The notes beneath the pieces were generated by a model. The model made no database searches, had not been told where the DNA came from, and worked only from the letters and a program-made list of their open reading frames with translations. 45,583 nt of DNA from Spirochaetales bacterium (GTDB lineage: Bacteria > Spirochaetota > Leptospiria > Leptospirales > Leptonemataceae): the NCBI GenBank assembly GCA_024233935.1, contig JACKOY010000029.1, positions 1 to 45,583 on the forward strand, given 5' to 3'. This document shows, piece after piece, positions 1 to 8,552 of the stretch. The translations under genes were made by a program, and so were the position numbers. Every line of letters starts with the position of its first letter. Position 1 is the stretch's first letter.

Positions 1-1449
1 TACGATCGAAACAATGCCCAACTGCAGGAGCGCTATCAGGCCAGTCGCGAAAGGCTCGTACGCAACGACCAAAACGATGCAGACGGCCAGGTGGTCGTCA
101 CCATGACCGACCAGAGCGGCGAAGCAGTGACCCGCACCATTGATCTCGATCGGCCTTCAACCGGCCGGGATGCTGATGCTCTGAAACGGGCCGGCGTGGC
201 GCAGTATATGGCCGGCAACTACCGGGAGGCCCTGTCCAGCTTCGAGCAGGCCCTGCAAATCGATCCCCAGGACGGACGCGCGCACTACTACTGCGGGCGG
301 GCCCTCGAAAAAGCCGGCGACGAGACCCGGGCGATCCAGGCTTACCAGAACGCCATCCGTTACGAACCGGCTTACGATCGGCCCTATCTGTATCTGGGCC
401 AGATCCATTTTCGAAACCACGACTACCGTCAGGCGGCGGCGCGTTTTCTGGACGCGGTCAATCGCGCACCCGATTCCGCGGAAGCGCGTTTCAATCTGGC
501 GGTCAGTCTGGAGCAGAGCGGGGATCAAAACGCCGCCGCCCGCGCGTACCGCGAGCTGTTGAATCGGGAACCAGGACACCGGCAGGCAGCGCTCAACCTC
601 GCCATCGTTCTGAAAAAAGACAACCAGGCCAGCGAAGCGTTGCGCGTTCTTGAGGCGGCGCTTGCAGCCCACCCGCGTGATGCTGAACTGAACTATCAGC
701 GCGGGGAAATTCTCCAGTCCCGGGGCGATCACGCCGCCGCCGCACAGTCCTACGAAGCGGCCCTGGCGGCCGATGCCCGGCTCTTTTCGGCCCATTTCAA
801 TCTGGCCCTTTGCCGGCAGGCCCTGGGCGCCGACGCCAGCGCGCGCGCAAGCCTGGAACGGGCGCGGGCCCTGAAACCCGACGATGCGGCCGTTCATTAC
901 GAGCTGGGCCGCCTGGCCCGGCGGCGCGGGCAAAACGAAGAGGCCCGGGCACATCTGGAAAGGGCCCTGCAACTGGCTCCTGATCATCGCAACGCGGCCA
1001 TCGAGCTTGCGGCGGTGCTGGCAGCCTCGGGAGAAAGTGCGCGCGCCACCCGCTCCCTTGAGCAGGCTCGCCAGGCAGAGCCTGACGATTACGATCTGAC
1101 GTTCAACTCCGCGCGGCTTCACGAACAGCAGGGACAAACCGAACAGGCACGCGAACGATATCGCCAGGCGATTCGGGTCGAACCGAATCGTTCGGAAGCG
1201 TACGTAAATCTCGCGCGTTCTTACCGAACCGAACGTCAGTACGGAAATGCGGCGCGGGTCTACGAGGAGCTTTTGCGACGCCAGCCCCAAAACGCCCTCG
1301 CCCATCGAGAACTGGGTATTGTACTCTTTCGTTATCTGGGAAATCGCGCAAGTGGCGCGGCCCACATCCAGGAAGCCCTGCGACTGGAGCCAACAGGCCC
1401 TGGTTCGGACGAGTTGCGCGCTCTGCTTGCGTCTTCGGACGGGAATTGA
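1..1449 (+). CDS. TPR-repeat protein, 5' end outside window
   Basis: The frame is open from base 1, so the gene starts upstream; the GTG at 91 is only an internal codon. The visible 482 residues are almost entirely tandem 34-residue tetratricopeptide repeats: each has the A-x-x-x-Y/F-x-x-A-L pattern and ends in a P at position 32 (for example ALQIDPQDGRAHYYCGRALE, AIRYEPAYDRPYLYLGQ). About eleven repeats can be followed up to residue ~470. TPR solenoids act as protein-protein scaffolds; no catalytic domain is visible and the partner cannot be named. The stop is 36 bases before ugd on the same strand. A short GGGG/CCCC hairpin around a TTCG lies in that gap, so co-transcription is possible but not shown. 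Confidence 0.85.
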   Translation, partial: YDRNNAQLQERYQASRERLVRNDQNDADGQVVVTMTDQSGEAVTRTIDLDRPSTGRDADALKRAGVAQYMAGNYREALSSFEQALQIDPQDGRAHYYCGRALEKAGDETRAIQAYQNAIRYEPAYDRPYLYLGQIHFRNHDYRQAAARFLDAVNRAPDSAEARFNLAVSLEQSGDQNAAARAYRELLNREPGHRQAALNLAIVLKKDNQASEALRVLEAALAAHPRDAELNYQRGEILQSRGDHAAAAQSYEAALAADARLFSAHFNLALCRQALGADASARASLERARALKPDDAAVHYELGRLARRRGQNEEARAHLERALQLAPDHRNAAIELAAVLAASGESARATRSLEQARQAEPDDYDLTFNSARLHEQQGQTEQARERYRQAIRVEPNRSEAYVNLARSYRTERQYGNAARVYEELLRRQPQNALAHRELGIVLFRYLGNRASGAAHIQEALRLEPTGPGSDELRALLASSDGN

Positions 1450-1485
1450 AATCGACAACGGGGCTTCGACCCCGAGACTGGGCCC

Positions 1486-2817
1486 ATGAAACTAACCGTG
1501 GTCGGCACCGGCTACGTGGGTCTGGTCGCCGGCACCTGTTTTGCTGAGTACGGCAACCGGGTTCACTGCGTCGACATTGACGAAAAAAAAATCGCGCGGC
1601 TGAAACAGGGCCAGATGCCCATCTACGAGCCGGGACTGGCAGAAATGGTGGTGCGCAACCACGAACGCGGACGCCTGCTGTTTACCACGAATCTGGAAGA
1701 AGCCGTTCACGATTCCAGCATCTGCTTTATCGCCGTGGGCACCCCCGATGGCGGCGATGGTCGTCCCGACCTGCGCGGCGTGCTGGGCGTCGCCGAAGCG
1801 ATCGGGCGCGCCATGAACTCCTACAAAGTAATCGTCAACAAGAGCACGGTTCCGGTGGGCACGGCCGAGACCGTCACCGAAGCCGTTGCCCGACACGCGG
1901 CCCATGAGTTCGATGTCGTAAGCAATCCTGAGTTTTTGCGAGAAGGACGTGCGATCGGTGATTTCATGCAACCCGAGCGGGTGATCATTGGAGCCGGCTC
2001 CCGCCGTGCGGCCACCATCATGCAGGAGCTGTACGGTCCGTTCGTGGAAGAGTCACCCACGGAGCGCATATTGCTGATGAGTGTGAAGTCCGCAGAACTT
2101 GCGAAGTACGCCTGCAATGCATTCCTGGCCATGAAGATTTCGTTCGCAAACGAAATCGCAAACCTGTGCGACGCACTGGGCGCCAACTATCTCGACGTGC
2201 GGCGCGGCCTCGCGACGGATTCGCGCATCGGGCACAAGTTTTTAAATGCGGGCGTGGGCTACGGCGGCTCCTGCTTTCCCAAGGATGTGCGCGCGCTGGT
2301 CCAGATAGCCGCCGACCAGGGCCAGAATACGCCTTTGATCTCGGAAGTCGAGAACACGAACGATCGGCAAAAGCTGCGTATCCTGGATATCTTGAGCAAA
2401 CACTACGGCGGCGATCAAAAGCTTAAGGGCATGCGCTTTGCGGTCTGGGGTCTGGCGTTTAAGGCCGGCACCGACGACATGCGCGACGCGCCTTCAATCG
2501 TGGTCGTCAATCGCCTGCTGGAGTTAGGGGCGAACATCCAGGCCAGTGATCCGATCGCTTCGGAAACCGCGCGCGAGCATTTCCGGGACCGTATCACCTA
2601 CACCGACATGTACGGCGCCCTGAACGAGTGCGACGCATTAATTATTTTGACCGAGTGGCCCGCCTATCTGGAACCGGACTTCGCGCTCATCAAAGAACGG
2701 CTGAAAGAACCGGTTGTGTTCGACGGCCGAAACATCTACCGAAGGCACGTGATTGAACGACAGGGCTTCACCTACTACGGCATTGGAACGAACGCCGTCG
2801 GGGGTGACGAGCTTTGA
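1486..2817 (+). CDS. ugd: UDP-glucose 6-dehydrogenase
   Basis: This 443-residue protein oxidises UDP-glucose to UDP-glucuronate using two NAD+, supplying uronic acid precursors for surface polysaccharide. The N-terminal Rossmann motif GTGYVGLVAG is at residues 7-16. The catalytic cysteine is C263 in GVGYGGSCFPKD, and the C-terminal UDP-binding domain carries GLAFKAGTDDMRDAPS. Length and domain order are those of a full-length bacterial Ugd. The stop TGA overlaps the next gene's TTG start by four bases (TTGA), implying translational coupling with the M14 amidase. Confidence 0.96.
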   Translation: MKLTVVGTGYVGLVAGTCFAEYGNRVHCVDIDEKKIARLKQGQMPIYEPGLAEMVVRNHERGRLLFTTNLEEAVHDSSICFIAVGTPDGGDGRPDLRGVLGVAEAIGRAMNSYKVIVNKSTVPVGTAETVTEAVARHAAHEFDVVSNPEFLREGRAIGDFMQPERVIIGAGSRRAATIMQELYGPFVEESPTERILLMSVKSAELAKYACNAFLAMKISFANEIANLCDALGANYLDVRRGLATDSRIGHKFLNAGVGYGGSCFPKDVRALVQIAADQGQNTPLISEVENTNDRQKLRILDILSKHYGGDQKLKGMRFAVWGLAFKAGTDDMRDAPSIVVVNRLLELGANIQASDPIASETAREHFRDRITYTDMYGALNECDALIILTEWPAYLEPDFALIKERLKEPVVFDGRNIYRRHVIERQGFTYYGIGTNAVGGDEL

Positions 2818-3521
2818 ATCTGCCCCGGTCCGGTCAGGCCGTCGAATGTGGTCGCACGGTTCGCAATACGCCCGTCCAGCTCAGCCGCTATGGCGACGGA
2901 ACGAAGTTGAGTGTGCTCTTAATCGGCGGCGTGCACGGCGACGAGAGCGAGGGCTATTTGCTGGCGGAACATTACGAACGGGAATTGCAGGGCGGACGAC
3001 TGACTCTCGATTCAGACATCAGTCTGTTTGTATGCCCGCGCTTGAATCCGGACGGCTGTGAGGCCAACCGCCGCACGAACCATCGCAACGTGGATCTGAA
3101 TCGCAATCTGCCAACCCGTGATTGGACCGGCGAGTTCACGAACGTACGCTACTATCCCGGCCCGGCCGCCGGCAGCGAAAACGAAAGCGCCCTGACGCTG
3201 AAATTGATCGATGATATCCAGCCGGGCTTGATCGTCTCCTTGCATTCCTACGAACATGCCATGGTGAACTTTAACGGACCCTGCGAAGATCTGGCGCGGG
3301 CCATGGGGGCGATCAACGGCCTGCCTCCGAAGGGCGACATTGGCTATCCGACACCCGGCAGCCTGGGGACCTACGCGGGCTGGGAGCGGGGCATTCCGAC
3401 CATCACGCTGGAAATTCTGCGCGACCAGAAACCAGCCGAAGTTGCCCGGCAACACACCGAAGCGCTATCGACCGCGTTTGCATTTTATTTGAGTCACGCC
3501 CTGCCCGCGCGCCCGGCCTAA
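2814..3521 (+). CDS. MpaA-like murein tripeptide amidase (M14 zinc carboxypeptidase family)
   Basis: This 235-residue protein resembles the short M14 carboxypeptidases typified by E. coli MpaA, which cleaves the gamma-D-Glu-diaminopimelate bond of murein tripeptide during wall recycling. Zinc ligands are recognisable as H and E in GGVHGDESEG and H in VSLHSYEH. The substrate-binding NPDGCEANRRTN and NVDLNRNLP motifs follow, and a late E in TITLEIL fits the catalytic glutamate. No signal peptide is seen, consistent with a cytoplasmic recycling enzyme. The TTG start at 2814 overlaps the ugd stop. The stop lies three bases from the end of the convergent gene. Substrate specificity is inferred from family resemblance. 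Confidence 0.8.
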   Translation: MNLPRSGQAVECGRTVRNTPVQLSRYGDGTKLSVLLIGGVHGDESEGYLLAEHYERELQGGRLTLDSDISLFVCPRLNPDGCEANRRTNHRNVDLNRNLPTRDWTGEFTNVRYYPGPAAGSENESALTLKLIDDIQPGLIVSLHSYEHAMVNFNGPCEDLARAMGAINGLPPKGDIGYPTPGSLGTYAGWERGIPTITLEILRDQKPAEVARQHTEALSTAFAFYLSHALPARPA

Positions 3522-3524
3522 AAC

Positions 3525-4310
3525 CTACCAGCGATCCCGGAGCGAACGAAGCGCCAGAAAAACCTGGCGCGCGGCCGGCCTTTCTGGAAAGCCCGGCACT
3601 TCCCGCTGCAGGCGCTCCCGAATCTCCGGGTTCTCCAGCCGAAAAAACATGTTGATGGCCCGTTCGAGGCCAATGGTCGAAATCACCGGCCGGGACCCCG
3701 GTCGACTGATCCGTTCGAGCAGCTCCCGGGCATCGGTATTTTGGGTTTCGTAGTGCAGCGTGAACTTGAGATTGTTCTGGAGATAATCGTGGCCCGGGTA
3801 GACTCTCACGTCATCGGGTAGGCCATAGTAAACCGCCTGCATGCTTTCGAAGAGAGTTCCCGGGTCGCCGCCATTGTAGCAGTTTCCAACCCCGGCGTTA
3901 AACAGGGTGTCTCCGGTTATCACGGACAGCGCTCTTGGGCCCTCGCGAATCACGAGGGTCACATGGGCGAAGGTATGACCCGGCGTATAGAGGACCTCCA
4001 GGCGGCGTCCACCCGAAAGCTCGAAGCTCTCTCCGCCGCGCAGGTCGTCGGTCATGCCCGGGACACCGTGCGCATTTTCGTGCGCGTGAACGCGCGGCGC
4101 AAAACGCTCGACCAGGCCCGCATTGCCGCAGGTGTGATCGGCGTGTTCGTGGGTGTTTATGATGTGTGTAATCTTCTGGCCGGGCTTCAGATGTCCTATC
4201 AGTTGCTCGCTCTGGTAAGGATCGATGGCAATCGCTCCGCCATCCGCGGCCGGCAGCAAATACGTGAAGTTTCGAAGCGGGCTACCGGTGTAGATCTGCT
4301 GGATTGGCAT
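3525..4310 (-). CDS. Glyoxalase II-like metallo-beta-lactamase-fold hydrolase
   Basis: This 261-residue MBL-fold protein has the dinuclear metal motif THEHADH, a following H in GHTFAHVT and the bridging D in GDTLF. The C-terminal part (LPDDVRVYPGHDY followed by NNLKFTLHYE) is the helical extension typical of hydroxyacylglutathione hydrolases (GloB), so a thioester hydrolase acting on S-acyl thiols such as S-lactoylglutathione or another thiol is likely. The ATG at 4310 is preferred because the fold begins there (MPIQQIYTGSP); the frame stays open upstream to 4403, but those residues do not resemble the family. It diverges from the small gene at 4390. Confidence 0.8.
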   Translation of the reverse strand: MPIQQIYTGSPLRNFTYLLPAADGGAIAIDPYQSEQLIGHLKPGQKITHIINTHEHADHTCGNAGLVERFAPRVHAHENAHGVPGMTDDLRGGESFELSGGRRLEVLYTPGHTFAHVTLVIREGPRALSVITGDTLFNAGVGNCYNGGDPGTLFESMQAVYYGLPDDVRVYPGHDYLQNNLKFTLHYETQNTDARELLERISRPGSRPVISTIGLERAINMFFRLENPEIRERLQREVPGFPERPAARQVFLALRSLRDRW

Positions 4311-4389
4311 GCCCCCTCTTACCCTTAAATGCAGGCAAAAACACCAAAAAAAAGCTCCGGCTCGACCGGGATCGACCGAGGAATAACTG

Positions 4390-4749
4390 ATGAGCACCCT
4401 CACGCTGGCAAAACGTTCCCGGACCCGTTCCCTGCAGGGTTCTATGGCTTACGAGAAAGTACTGGAATTGGCCGACGGACCGATCGATCCAGATCTCATT
4501 CGCCGCCACGAAAACCTGTTCTGGTTGTGCCGCGAAATGGAGCGGCTCTCAGAAGACGTCATTGACCGCGAGATTTGCAAACGACTGCGACAGATTGCCG
4601 GGCGCGTAGAAGAAGACCTTCCGGCCGAAGTTATGCCGCTGTTTCGGAGCCGCGAAGAGCAGGACCTGCCCGCAGGCCAGCTCCCGGAAGCGATCCTGCC
4701 GTTCTACCGCCATTATCGCTTCATGCTCAAGCGACGCGCCCGCGCCTGA
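4390..4749 (+). CDS. Hypothetical small helical protein
   Basis: This is a 119-residue protein I do not recognise. It is charged and predicted mostly helical (RRHENLFWLCREMERLSED, REICKRLRQIAGRVEEDL), with a basic N-terminus and a basic C-terminal tail. It has no signal peptide or membrane segment. The ATG at 4390 has a GAGG eight bases upstream. A second ATG at 4444 (MAYEKVLEL) also has an AGGG and would remove the 18 basic residues. The gene stands alone: it diverges from the glyoxalase-like gene and ends two bases from the convergent ketopantoate reductase. The clear ribosome-binding site and tight packing support it as real. Confidence 0.65.
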   Translation: MSTLTLAKRSRTRSLQGSMAYEKVLELADGPIDPDLIRRHENLFWLCREMERLSEDVIDREICKRLRQIAGRVEEDLPAEVMPLFRSREEQDLPAGQLPEAILPFYRHYRFMLKRRARA

Positions 4750-4751
4750 AA

Positions 4752-5783
4752 TCACACCGGGAATGCAGAACCCATCGCGCGTTGCAGCGTTGCCGCCGAA
4801 AGCCGGGGCGAACCGGTCTTTTGCTTTTCCGCGTCGCGGATCAGAGAAACAATCGTAGCGTTGACAGGTACTGTCATGCCAAGCGGCGCCGCGCGACTCA
4901 GTATCTCACCGTTCAGGTAATCAATCTCCGTCGTACGCTTTCGTTCCAGGTCCTCCCACATGGAAGAACGCGCCTCCGGGTCAATCTTGATCATGCTGGC
5001 TGCTATGCGAAAAAAAAGCCAGTTGGGAAGTCGCAGGACTTTGGGCGCGAGCCACGGAATCATCTTGCCAACGCGGGCTACGGGCTCGTTGCCGGCCCGA
5101 AAAACCGCCCGTGCTTCTTCCATGGCGGCCGCCAGAATTCTTCGGTAGGCGCGGTCACTCAGTTCCTCGCGTAGCGGAACCCCCGCAAGAGCGTTCAATG
5201 CATTGTTGAGGTTGAAAATCAGCTTCCCACGCAGGACTGCGGGCAGGTCCCTGCGCACGTCGGTGCGCAAACCGGCGTCACCCAGAAGACGGCTGACCCT
5301 TTCCGATGCGGCTCCGGCCGCGATCATCAGGTTTCCACTGGTGCCGCAATGAAAGCGCGCGCCCGGCTCCCGGATGACATTGAAGGGCACCATACCGCCG
5401 AGCACTTGACAATCGGGAAGCAGTTTCTCAAGCAGGCTCGCGTTGGAAAGGCCGTTCTGAAAGCTGACAACGATGGTTCCCTTTTTGAGGTTCGATTGCA
5501 GGGCCTCGCCCGCAGCACGCGTGTCTCCGGACTTTACGGTTACAAGAACGATGTCGGCCGCCGAAAGCCCACGCGCATCCGTTTCGATGCGAACGCGACC
5601 CGGTGGCAAAGAAATGTTCGCGCCTTTGTAGTTACTCGCCGAAAGACCGTGTTGCTCCACTTCCCTCTTAAGCGATTCCCGGCCCAGAAGTTGTGTGGTA
5701 AATCCAGCCTGCATCAGGTGCGCGCCAATGTAGCAACCGATGCTTCCCGCGCCAAAGATCCCGATATTCGTTTGTCCCTGCAT
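4752..5783 (-). CDS. panE: 2-dehydropantoate 2-reductase family protein
   Basis: This 343-residue protein fits ketopantoate reductase, which reduces 2-dehydropantoate to pantoate with NADPH on the coenzyme A pathway. The dinucleotide-binding motif GIFGAGSIGCYIGAHL is at residues 8-23. VTVKSGDTR and VSFQNGLSN follow in the usual order, and the C-terminal helical ApbA_C domain is complete, with KLIFNLNNALNALAG carrying the conserved K and N residues. The family also contains other 2-hydroxyacid reductases, so the exact substrate is not certain. It is last in the sucC-sucD-MBL-amidohydrolase run, three bases after the amidohydrolase stop. Confidence 0.8.
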   Translation of the reverse strand: MQGQTNIGIFGAGSIGCYIGAHLMQAGFTTQLLGRESLKREVEQHGLSASNYKGANISLPPGRVRIETDARGLSAADIVLVTVKSGDTRAAGEALQSNLKKGTIVVSFQNGLSNASLLEKLLPDCQVLGGMVPFNVIREPGARFHCGTSGNLMIAAGAASERVSRLLGDAGLRTDVRRDLPAVLRGKLIFNLNNALNALAGVPLREELSDRAYRRILAAAMEEARAVFRAGNEPVARVGKMIPWLAPKVLRLPNWLFFRIAASMIKIDPEARSSMWEDLERKRTTEIDYLNGEILSRAAPLGMTVPVNATIVSLIRDAEKQKTGSPRLSAATLQRAMGSAFPV

Positions 5784-5786
5784 GTG

Positions 5787-6620
5787 CTATTGTCCCCCGC
5801 CGCCCGCCGGTTCGAGACCCAGCAGACGGCGCGCGTTTTCCGAAAAGATCTTACGTTCGATTTCCTCACCCAGCTCCAGGGCCTTCAGGGCGTCGACCTG
5901 ATTCATGTAATCATAAGGAAGATTGGGAAAGTCCGTTCCGAAGAGGATGCGGTCCTGAAACTGCAGGAAAAATGACGGGCCCGGACAGTTGTCCCTGAAC
6001 ACGTGCGTGTGCACGCAGTTCATGGCAGTGTCGAAATAGACGCCCTCATATTCGTGGGCGAGCGCGGTATAGTCTCCGTATTCGAAGGCGCCGCAATGGG
6101 CGACTACGACTTTCAGCCGCGGGAATCGTTCCAGAATGCGCCGTAGTCGCCGGGGTCCGTCGGTCTGATCATAGACTGGCGCCGAACCCGGATGGCAGAC
6201 GACCACCCGGTCGAGGGCCTCCATGACTTCATAGGCGTCGAACATACGCTCGTCGTCCAGATTCTCGTGCGACACAAAAGGGTGCAGTTTGATGCCGTAA
6301 AAATTCCAGTCTTCAAAGAGCGTCCGGGCTTTGCCCGCAACGTTGCCGTCGCCACAATAGATCGTTCCAAAGGGCAGTAACGCGGCTTCCTTCGCTGACC
6401 ATTCCCGCACAAAGGCGTTTAGAGAGTCCGCGAGGCCCGCCTTGTGAGCGTACAGCAGACTCGTGAATCGTTCCACTCCAAAAGACCGCAACATTTCTAC
6501 ATGCTTTTTCGTATGCACTCGGTACAGGATGGGCCAGAGCCCGTGGGAACCCTGTTCGAAATAGCGCCAGATCGCACGGAAGATCGCCGGGGGAAAGAAA
6601 TGCACGTGAATGTCGATCAC
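5787..6620 (-). CDS. Amidohydrolase family (Amidohydro_2) metal-dependent hydrolase
   Basis: This is a 277-residue TIM-barrel amidohydrolase. The metal motif DIHVHF sits at residues 3-8. GIKLHPF, the strand-5 histidine region VVAHCGAFEYGDY and the conserved aspartate in ILFGTDFPN follow in order. Proteins of this COG2159-like group hydrolyse or decarboxylate small cyclic or carboxylated compounds; the substrate here is unknown. The GTG start at 6620 puts the metal motif right at the N-terminus, as expected. An 85-base gap separates it from the upstream MBL gene, the only sizeable gap in this run. Confidence 0.8.
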   Translation of the reverse strand: MIDIHVHFFPPAIFRAIWRYFEQGSHGLWPILYRVHTKKHVEMLRSFGVERFTSLLYAHKAGLADSLNAFVREWSAKEAALLPFGTIYCGDGNVAGKARTLFEDWNFYGIKLHPFVSHENLDDERMFDAYEVMEALDRVVVCHPGSAPVYDQTDGPRRLRRILERFPRLKVVVAHCGAFEYGDYTALAHEYEGVYFDTAMNCVHTHVFRDNCPGPSFFLQFQDRILFGTDFPNLPYDYMNQVDALKALELGEEIERKIFSENARRLLGLEPAGGGGQ

Positions 6621-6705
6621 GCCAGATAAAGTTCGCTGTCTTCCAGCGGATCAAGAAACTTCACGGGCGACCGGAAGGCCAGAGGCCCCGGGCGAGCCGC
6701 CCGAA

Positions 6706-7650
6706 TCAGGCGCGACGCAATCGTTCGGCGAACAGGGCCAGACCCATCGCGTTTATGGAAGCATCCAGGTCCACCAGCTTTTGAGCGCGTTCATTTGTCG
6801 CGAGGCCACGCTCTTCCAATTCCATTTGAAAGTAGTTGCGTACACGCGTTTCACAAAATTGTGTCAGCTGCTCGGCCGTCTCATCGCTTTCGGCCGCCTG
6901 CCGTGCGATCTCGGCCTGAGCGTCGATGCTCGCATGCAACATCCGGGCGCCGTCGGCCATTTCATCGAACGAACCGAAGTGCGTCAAATAGGCCCGATCG
7001 GCGCCGGTGTTCAGGATTTTCTCAACGCTCGCGTGGGCCTCTTCTGGATGAAACTGTGTCGGCGTGGTCGATGCGAACAAAAACCGACGGGCCCCCGATT
7101 GAAGATCGGGGTAGGCAATGCCAAAAGTATCGCCCGTAAAGACCCCATTGCTTTTCGAATCATGAATGACGAAGTGATGGTCGGCGTGGCCCCGGGTGTG
7201 CAGAAACCGCAGCGTGCGGCTCCCGAACTCGACGCTTGCGTTGTCCACGAGCGTCTGTACACGTCTGGCGTCGATCGGCTCAATGCTTCCGTAGAGTTTT
7301 TCGAAGGCCTCGGGCCCATAGACCGCTTTTGAGCTTTCCACCAGCCGGGAAGGATCGATTACGTGCCGGGCCGCTTTGGGATGGCACAGGAGCGTGGCAT
7401 TGGGACAGGCCGCAAGCAAGGCGGCCGACCCGCCCGCATGATCCAGGTGCACGTGGGTGATGATGGCGTAGCGCACCGACTCACGTGAGACACCCTGCTC
7501 CTCCAGGGCCGCGAGCAGACGCGGCACCGCGTGGGTTGTGTTGTTCTCAACAAAGCAGGCCTGATCCCCATCGACCATCAGGTACGCCGCCGCAAGGCGC
7601 GGCATGAGATAGTGACAATCGATTGCTGTTATGCCTGCGAAGGCCGGCAT
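6706..7650 (-). CDS. MBL-fold metallo-hydrolase
   Basis: This 314-residue metallo-beta-lactamase-fold protein has the motif THVHLDHAGG, then HTRGHADHHFVIHD, the metal-bridging aspartate in FTGDTFG and a late histidine in YLTHFG. After the fold there is a ~70-residue helical C-terminal region (ESDETAEQLTQFCETRVRNY and onward). Its substrate is unknown. Its ATG follows the sucD stop directly (TAGATG), so translation is almost certainly coupled to sucD. It is not closely similar to the glyoxalase II-like MBL protein at 3525-4310, since it lacks the GloB C-terminal signature. Confidence 0.8.
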   Translation of the reverse strand: MPAFAGITAIDCHYLMPRLAAAYLMVDGDQACFVENNTTHAVPRLLAALEEQGVSRESVRYAIITHVHLDHAGGSAALLAACPNATLLCHPKAARHVIDPSRLVESSKAVYGPEAFEKLYGSIEPIDARRVQTLVDNASVEFGSRTLRFLHTRGHADHHFVIHDSKSNGVFTGDTFGIAYPDLQSGARRFLFASTTPTQFHPEEAHASVEKILNTGADRAYLTHFGSFDEMADGARMLHASIDAQAEIARQAAESDETAEQLTQFCETRVRNYFQMELEERGLATNERAQKLVDLDASINAMGLALFAERLRRA

Positions 7651-8523
7651 CTAGCCCACGAGTTTCTTCATGGTAACGCCGATCTCCGCGGGCGAGGCCA
7701 CAACGGAAATACCCGCGTCACGCATCGCATCCATCTTGGACTGCGCGGTGCCCTTGCCTCCGGAAATAATGGCGCCGGCGTGACCCATGCGCTTGCCAGG
7801 GGGAGCAGTTTGACCCGCAATAAATCCGACCACTGGTTTCTTCACGTGCTGCTTGATGTAAGCGGCGCAATCCTCTTCGTCCGTACCGCCGATCTCACCG
7901 ATCATCACAATGCCGTCGGTGTCCGGGTCGGCATTTAAGAGTTCCACCGCATCCTTGTGCTTGGTTCCGATGATCGGGTCTCCACCGATGCCAATGCAGG
8001 TGCTCTGTCCCAATCCCTGATCCGTCAGCTGGCTGACCGCCTCGTAGGTCAGGGTGCCGGAACGAGAAACGACTCCAATTCGACCGGCCTTGTGGATGAA
8101 ACCGGGCATAATACCGATCTTGCATTTGCCGGGGCTGATGACGCCTGGACAGTTAGGACCAATCAGACGCGTCGCGCTCGCAAAAAGCACCGGGGCCACA
8201 CGCGCCATGTCGTTGGCCGGAATGCCCTCGGTAATGCAAATCGCCAGAGGGATCTCGGCCCCAATCGCTTCCAGAATGGCATCGGCAGCGAAGGGCGGCG
8301 GCACAAAAATCACGCACGCATTGGCGCCGGTCTCATGGACTGCCTCCCAGAGCGTATTAAAAACCGGAACGCCGTGTTCGGTCTTCATGCCGCCCTTTCC
8401 CGGCGTAACCCCACCAACAACCTTCGTGCCGTACTCAATCATCTGTGAAGTGTGAAAAGCCCCTTCTTTGCCGGTGATGCCCTGCACTACCAACCGCGTA
8501 TTGTCATCTACAAGAACTGCCAT
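7651..8523 (-). CDS. sucD: Succinyl-CoA ligase alpha subunit
   Basis: This 290-residue subunit of succinyl-CoA synthetase interconverts succinyl-CoA and succinate with substrate-level phosphorylation in the TCA cycle. The CoA-binding Rossmann domain is N-terminal (VQGITGKEGAFHT). The phosphorylated histidine is H248 in GKRMGHAGAIISGGKG, essentially the position of His246 in E. coli. The GPNCPGVISPG motif is present. The gene lies 29 bases downstream of sucC and its stop abuts the MBL hydrolase start. Confidence 0.98.
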   Translation of the reverse strand: MAVLVDDNTRLVVQGITGKEGAFHTSQMIEYGTKVVGGVTPGKGGMKTEHGVPVFNTLWEAVHETGANACVIFVPPPFAADAILEAIGAEIPLAICITEGIPANDMARVAPVLFASATRLIGPNCPGVISPGKCKIGIMPGFIHKAGRIGVVSRSGTLTYEAVSQLTDQGLGQSTCIGIGGDPIIGTKHKDAVELLNADPDTDGIVMIGEIGGTDEEDCAAYIKQHVKKPVVGFIAGQTAPPGKRMGHAGAIISGGKGTAQSKMDAMRDAGISVVASPAEIGVTMKKLVG

Positions 8524-8552
8524 GTTTTCTGTTCCTCTTTTGTAAGGTCGGT

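Noticed and set aside
157..1458. Long open frame antisense to the TPR gene
   Set aside because: No domain and odd composition; it is the mirror of a high-GC gene whose sense frame has clear TPR repeats.
6618..6665. Fifteen-codon GTG frame whose TGA overlaps the amidohydrolase GTG
   Set aside because: No ribosome-binding site and too short to judge; probably chance.
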